9,264 nucleotides of DNA from an uncultured Eubacteriales bacterium. Its GTDB lineage: Bacteria > Bacillota > Clostridia > Oscillospirales > Acutalibacteraceae. The DNA lies in assembly GCA_948762645.1 (NCBI GenBank), contig CAQBRY010000070.1, positions 1-9,264 of the forward strand, in the 5' to 3' direction. How positions within the stretch are numbered: the first letter of the stretch is position 1; each line of letters opens with the position of its first letter. A program made the position numbers and the translations under genes. Positions 6,988 through 9,264 of the stretch are shown piece by piece. Below the pieces are notes generated by a model. That model had not been told where the DNA came from, did not search any database, and saw only the letters and a list, made by a program, of their open reading frames with translations.

Positions 6988-7920
6988 TTATTTAATGTTA
7001 TTTGTTATAAAATCATAAGCATTTTTGTAAAATATTTTATCAAGCAGCGATTCACTATAATTTAATTTAAGCATCTGTTCATAGAGACTATAAATAGATT
7101 CAATTCCGTCAATACCTTTTGGCATATCTGTACCATCGAAGTCGCTTCCGATACTTACCGTATTTTCCCCAGAAAGAGACAAAAAATGTTCGATATGCTT
7201 TATTATATCGGTTAAAGACGCATCTTTTTCGGATAGAAAATCTTTGGCGAATGTTACTCCTACTATTCCTCCCGAATTTTTTATAACTTTAAATTGTTCA
7301 TCAGTAAGATTTCTTCTATGCGGACATATATATTTAGCATTTGAATGGGTAGCAATAAACGGTTTAGATGCTACTTGACTAACATCATAAAATAATTTTT
7401 CACTTGCATGAGATATATCAACTATTATGCCTAAGTTTTCCATTTGTTTTATAACTGATGTGCCGAACTTTGAAAGACCTCTCGAATTTTCAACTCCAAC
7501 GCCGTCACCGATTTCGCACGATCCATTCCAAGTAAGAGTCATTATTTTTACGCCGCGGTTATACAAATGCTTTACATTATTAATGTTTCCTGCTAAAGCA
7601 GCTCCGCCCTCAACAGTAAATATAATTTCTTGTTTTGTGGAATTTTCATTGGCATTTTTAATGTCCGATTTGTTTTTACATACCTTTATATACTTATTAA
7701 ATTTTTCTTCCTGTAAGCAAAGCTCTTTATGTGCTCTGTTAAATAAGTCTAAGGCGTTTTGACCTCTATATTCATCCGGTATAAAAATAGCGTGGCAGCC
7801 TATATACGGTTTATATTTTGACGTCCTGCTAATATCTACGTGAAATGTATTTGAGTATATATTTTGATTTTCTTCTATGATTCTATATAGCGTATCGCAA
7901 TGTAAGTCAAAAAATCTCAA
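6988..7920 (-). CDS. Membrane-dipeptidase family (M19) metallopeptidase
   Basis: A 310-residue zinc peptidase of the renal-dipeptidase family, which cleaves dipeptides, often including those with a D-residue at the C-terminal side. The metal and substrate residues are all visible: HCD (His7, Asp9), bridging Glu104 in TVEGG, His171 in VDISH, His192 in THSN, Arg203 in the HRRNLTDEQ block and Asp260 in GSDFDG. There is no signal peptide, so despite the family name it should be cytoplasmic; a role in peptide or cell-wall peptide recycling is plausible but inferred. The start is a TTG at 7920 that overlaps the yraN TGA stop (TTGA). It is backed by a consensus AGGAGG nine bases upstream and gives the normal N-terminus MRFFDLHCDT. 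It sits between yraN and the phosphoesterase gene with no room for a terminator. Confidence 0.95.
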   Translation of the reverse strand: MRFFDLHCDTLYRIIEENQNIYSNTFHVDISRTSKYKPYIGCHAIFIPDEYRGQNALDLFNRAHKELCLQEEKFNKYIKVCKNKSDIKNANENSTKQEIIFTVEGGAALAGNINNVKHLYNRGVKIMTLTWNGSCEIGDGVGVENSRGLSKFGTSVIKQMENLGIIVDISHASEKLFYDVSQVASKPFIATHSNAKYICPHRRNLTDEQFKVIKNSGGIVGVTFAKDFLSEKDASLTDIIKHIEHFLSLSGENTVSIGSDFDGTDMPKGIDGIESIYSLYEQMLKLNYSESLLDKIFYKNAYDFITNNIK

Positions 7921-8288
7921 TATGATTTTCCTCCTGCTTCAAAAGCATTTTCAATATGAATAATTGACCGGGTATCTGTTTTATTATCCGTTTCTATAGA
8001 TATAATATCAAATCGGGGCTGCTTAAGCTCCTTTGTTTTTTCTAAATAGACGTAAGCAGTTTTTATTATATTTTCTTGTTTTTTGGAAGAAATTGATTCA
8101 AGTCCAGATACAAGAGAATTTTTCTTTCTCATTTTAACCTCGACAAATATAATATATTGTAAGTTTTCAAAAATTATATCTATTTCACCGTATTTACTAT
8201 AGTAATTTTTACATATAAATTTAAGATTTTTGCTTTTAAGATAATTTATAGCAATTTCTTCTCCAACGTACCCTTTTTTTCTGGACAA
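7917..8288 (-). CDS. yraN: YraN family protein (UPF0102), nuclease-like fold
   Basis: A 123-residue protein of the widespread UPF0102/YraN family, whose members have a PD-(D/E)XK nuclease-like fold; its cellular role is not established. The expected pattern is visible: the N-terminal helix G-x-x-GEEIAINYLK with Glu10, GEIDII with Asp37, and FVEVK with Glu50 and Lys52, followed by RFDIIS (92-97). These acidic and Lys residues are where the fold's active site lies. The start is TTG at 8288, two bases after the rnhB stop. No ATG is near, GGAAG lies 12 bases upstream, and this start gives the normal family length. It ends in TGA overlapping the next gene's TTG. The rnhB-yraN pairing is common in bacteria and suggests a shared nucleic-acid role, but that is inference. 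Confidence 0.93.
   Translation of the reverse strand: MSRKKGYVGEEIAINYLKSKNLKFICKNYYSKYGEIDIIFENLQYIIFVEVKMRKKNSLVSGLESISSKKQENIIKTAYVYLEKTKELKQPRFDIISIETDNKTDTRSIIHIENAFEAGGKSY
7930..7935 (-). promoter_or_regulatory. Shine-Dalgarno for the dipeptidase TTG start, inside yraN
   Basis: Reads AGGAGG on the minus strand within the last codons of yraN (encoding Ala-Gly-Gly), nine bases before TTG 7920. Its strength and spacing settle the TTG as the dipeptidase start. Confidence 0.85.
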
Positions 8289-8290
8289 AA

Positions 8291-8920
8291 CTAATTTTCA
8301 CTTCCAATAATTTTTCTAATAAAACTTTTTCTGTGTATCTCGCACGGACCGTACTTTTTGATAGCTTCAATGTGTGCTTTAGTACCGTAGCCTTTGTGTT
8401 TTTCGAATAGGTACTGAGGATATTTTTCAGCTATTTTTACCATAAAGTTATCCCTCTCGACTTTCGCGAGGATGGAAGCGCAGGATATAGTTATAGAAAG
8501 ATCATCACCCTTTACGATAGTCTGGTAGGGTATTTCTAATTTTGGACTGCTATTGCCGTCTATTAATATCATGTCGGGTTTTATATTTAGTAAATTTATG
8601 GCCTTTTTCATTGCAAGGTGAGTAGCGTTTAGAATATTTATTTTGTCTATTTCATTTTCGTCGGCGCTTGCAATGCCGTAGCTAAGTGCATTAGAAATTA
8701 TAGTGTCATATAAGGCTTGTCTTTTTTTGGGTGAAAGTTTTTTTGAATCTTTTGCACCTTCTATTAATTTTCTTTTTGGAAGTATAACAGCTGCAGCATA
8801 TACAGGTCCGGCAAGTGGACCTCTTCCGGCTTCGTCTATACCGCATATGAGATTAAATCCTTGACTTATATATATGTTTTCATAGTAAAGCGGATTTTTA
8901 TTTTCTATCAATAATATCAT
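8291..8920 (-). CDS. rnhB: Ribonuclease HII
   Basis: Cuts RNA in RNA-DNA hybrids, including single ribonucleotides in DNA, in the cytoplasm with Mn or Mg. The 209-residue product has the acidic catalytic set: Asp29 and Glu30 in GIDEAGRGPLAGPV, Asp121 in LIDGN and Asp139 in VKGDD, where the 18-residue spacing of the last two matches T. maritima RNase HII. The conserved SILAKVERD stretch (149-157) and the C-terminal KGYGTKAHIEAIKKYGP..IHRKSF motif, which recognises the RNA-DNA junction, are intact. ATG 8920 lies inside rbgA, giving a 23-base overlap. No good Shine-Dalgarno precedes it, so translation may be coupled to rbgA. The TTG three codons in is an alternative start with no better support. 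Confidence 0.96.
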   Translation of the reverse strand: MILLIENKNPLYYENIYISQGFNLICGIDEAGRGPLAGPVYAAAVILPKRKLIEGAKDSKKLSPKKRQALYDTIISNALSYGIASADENEIDKINILNATHLAMKKAINLLNIKPDMILIDGNSSPKLEIPYQTIVKGDDLSITISCASILAKVERDNFMVKIAEKYPQYLFEKHKGYGTKAHIEAIKKYGPCEIHRKSFIRKIIGSEN

Positions 8921-9264
8921 CTACGCTTTCGAGTGTTATTTGACCAAGTTTTCCTGATTTAAACTCATTTATAATAATTTGCGAGGTTTTTTCCGTATCT
9001 ATATTGCCTCCAGGCATAAGTATACCTCTTTTTTTACCGATACTTTCTATTATAATATTTGGATCTTCAAAATCAGATAAGCTTATGTTAAATCTTTTAA
9101 TAAGGTTTTCAGGGTACTTGGAAGTTAATATTTTTATAAAATTAAAGGCAAGATCTTCGTAGTCTAAAATACTATCTTTAATTGCTCCGGTAAATGCTAA
9201 ATTTTGTGCAACTGTTTGATTTTCAAATTTAGGCCACAATACTCCGGGAGTATCTAATAGTTCA
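8898..9264 (-). CDS. rbgA: RbgA (YlqF), ribosome-assembly GTPase, C-terminal part only
   Basis: The frame enters from the right edge already inside the coding sequence; the last 121 residues are visible. It opens ELLDTPGVLWPKF: DTPG is the G3 (Walker B) motif of the circularly permuted GTPases, and LDTPG-x-LWPKF is typical of RbgA/YlqF. B. subtilis RbgA is about 280 residues, so the N-terminal G4-G5-G1 region lies outside the window. The C-terminal helical domain follows, with a conserved GKKRGILMPGGNID block (about 78-91) and the ending GKLGQITLESV. RbgA promotes late assembly of the 50S subunit in Gram-positive bacteria. It precedes rnhB, as in B. subtilis, and overlaps it by 23 bases. An internal TTG at 9239 is not the start, because the frame runs on through the DTPG motif. 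Confidence 0.94.
   Translation of the reverse strand, partial: ELLDTPGVLWPKFENQTVAQNLAFTGAIKDSILDYEDLAFNFIKILTSKYPENLIKRFNISLSDFEDPNIIIESIGKKRGILMPGGNIDTEKTSQIIINEFKSGKLGQITLESVDDIIDRK

Noticed and set aside
981..7762. Plus-strand open frames of 66-140 codons opposite lon, clpX, clpP, tig, the phosphoesterase and the dipeptidase
   Set aside because: Each lies antisense to a well-supported gene, shows no recognisable domain or ribosome site, and has the Ser/Phe/Leu-rich composition expected of antisense translation.
9237..9239. TTG 9239 as the start of a small separate protein
   Set aside because: The same frame continues upstream through DTPG, the G3 motif of RbgA, so this is an internal leucine codon in a gene cut by the window edge.
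1..9264. CRISPR arrays, transposons, tRNA or rRNA genes, riboswitches
   Set aside because: No spaced direct repeats, transposase motifs, cloverleaf-like stretches or leader long enough for a riboswitch; nearly all bases are in recognised genes.

Overview
This window comes from an AT-rich genome (roughly one third G+C by eye) that uses the standard code. TAA, TAG and TGA all serve as stops, and most starts carry GGAGG-like Shine-Dalgarno sequences. The gene content, the TTG starts, the tig-clpP-clpX-lon order and a COG1768-type phosphoesterase point to a low-GC Firmicute of class Clostridia, perhaps near the Oscillospirales. That placement is inference from gene style, not a measured phylogeny.

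Every supported gene lies on the minus strand, so transcription runs from high to low coordinates. The first block (9264 down to 6282) is rbgA (3' part only), rnhB, yraN, an M19 dipeptidase and a metallophosphoesterase. They are packed with overlaps or gaps of 10 bases or fewer, like one transcription unit. It covers 50S subunit assembly (RbgA), removal of RNA from RNA-DNA hybrids (RNase HII), a nuclease-fold protein of unclear role (YraN), dipeptide hydrolysis and an uncharacterised metal-dependent phosphohydrolase.

A 92-base gap (6190-6281) holds a consensus -10 box, a weak -35 and an imperfect inverted repeat spanning both. This is the best promoter in the window. It drives the protein quality-control block: tig (nascent-chain chaperone), clpP and clpX (the two parts of the ClpXP protease) and lon (a second AAA+ protease). 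Trigger factor handles new chains, while ClpXP and Lon degrade damaged, tagged or regulatory proteins. A perfect 18-base palindrome next to a -10-like box lies between clpX and lon and may give lon separate control.

Fifteen bases after lon, a further gene (493 down past position 1) begins with a strong Shine-Dalgarno. It encodes an unrecognised exported protein with a clear signal peptide and six cysteines in its visible mature part. It occupies the place where ysxC/engB often follows lon in Firmicutes, and it is the least explained item here. Most of the window is conserved housekeeping sequence. No RNA gene, mobile element, CRISPR array or clear intrinsic terminator is visible, and no stretch over 100 bases lacks a gene.
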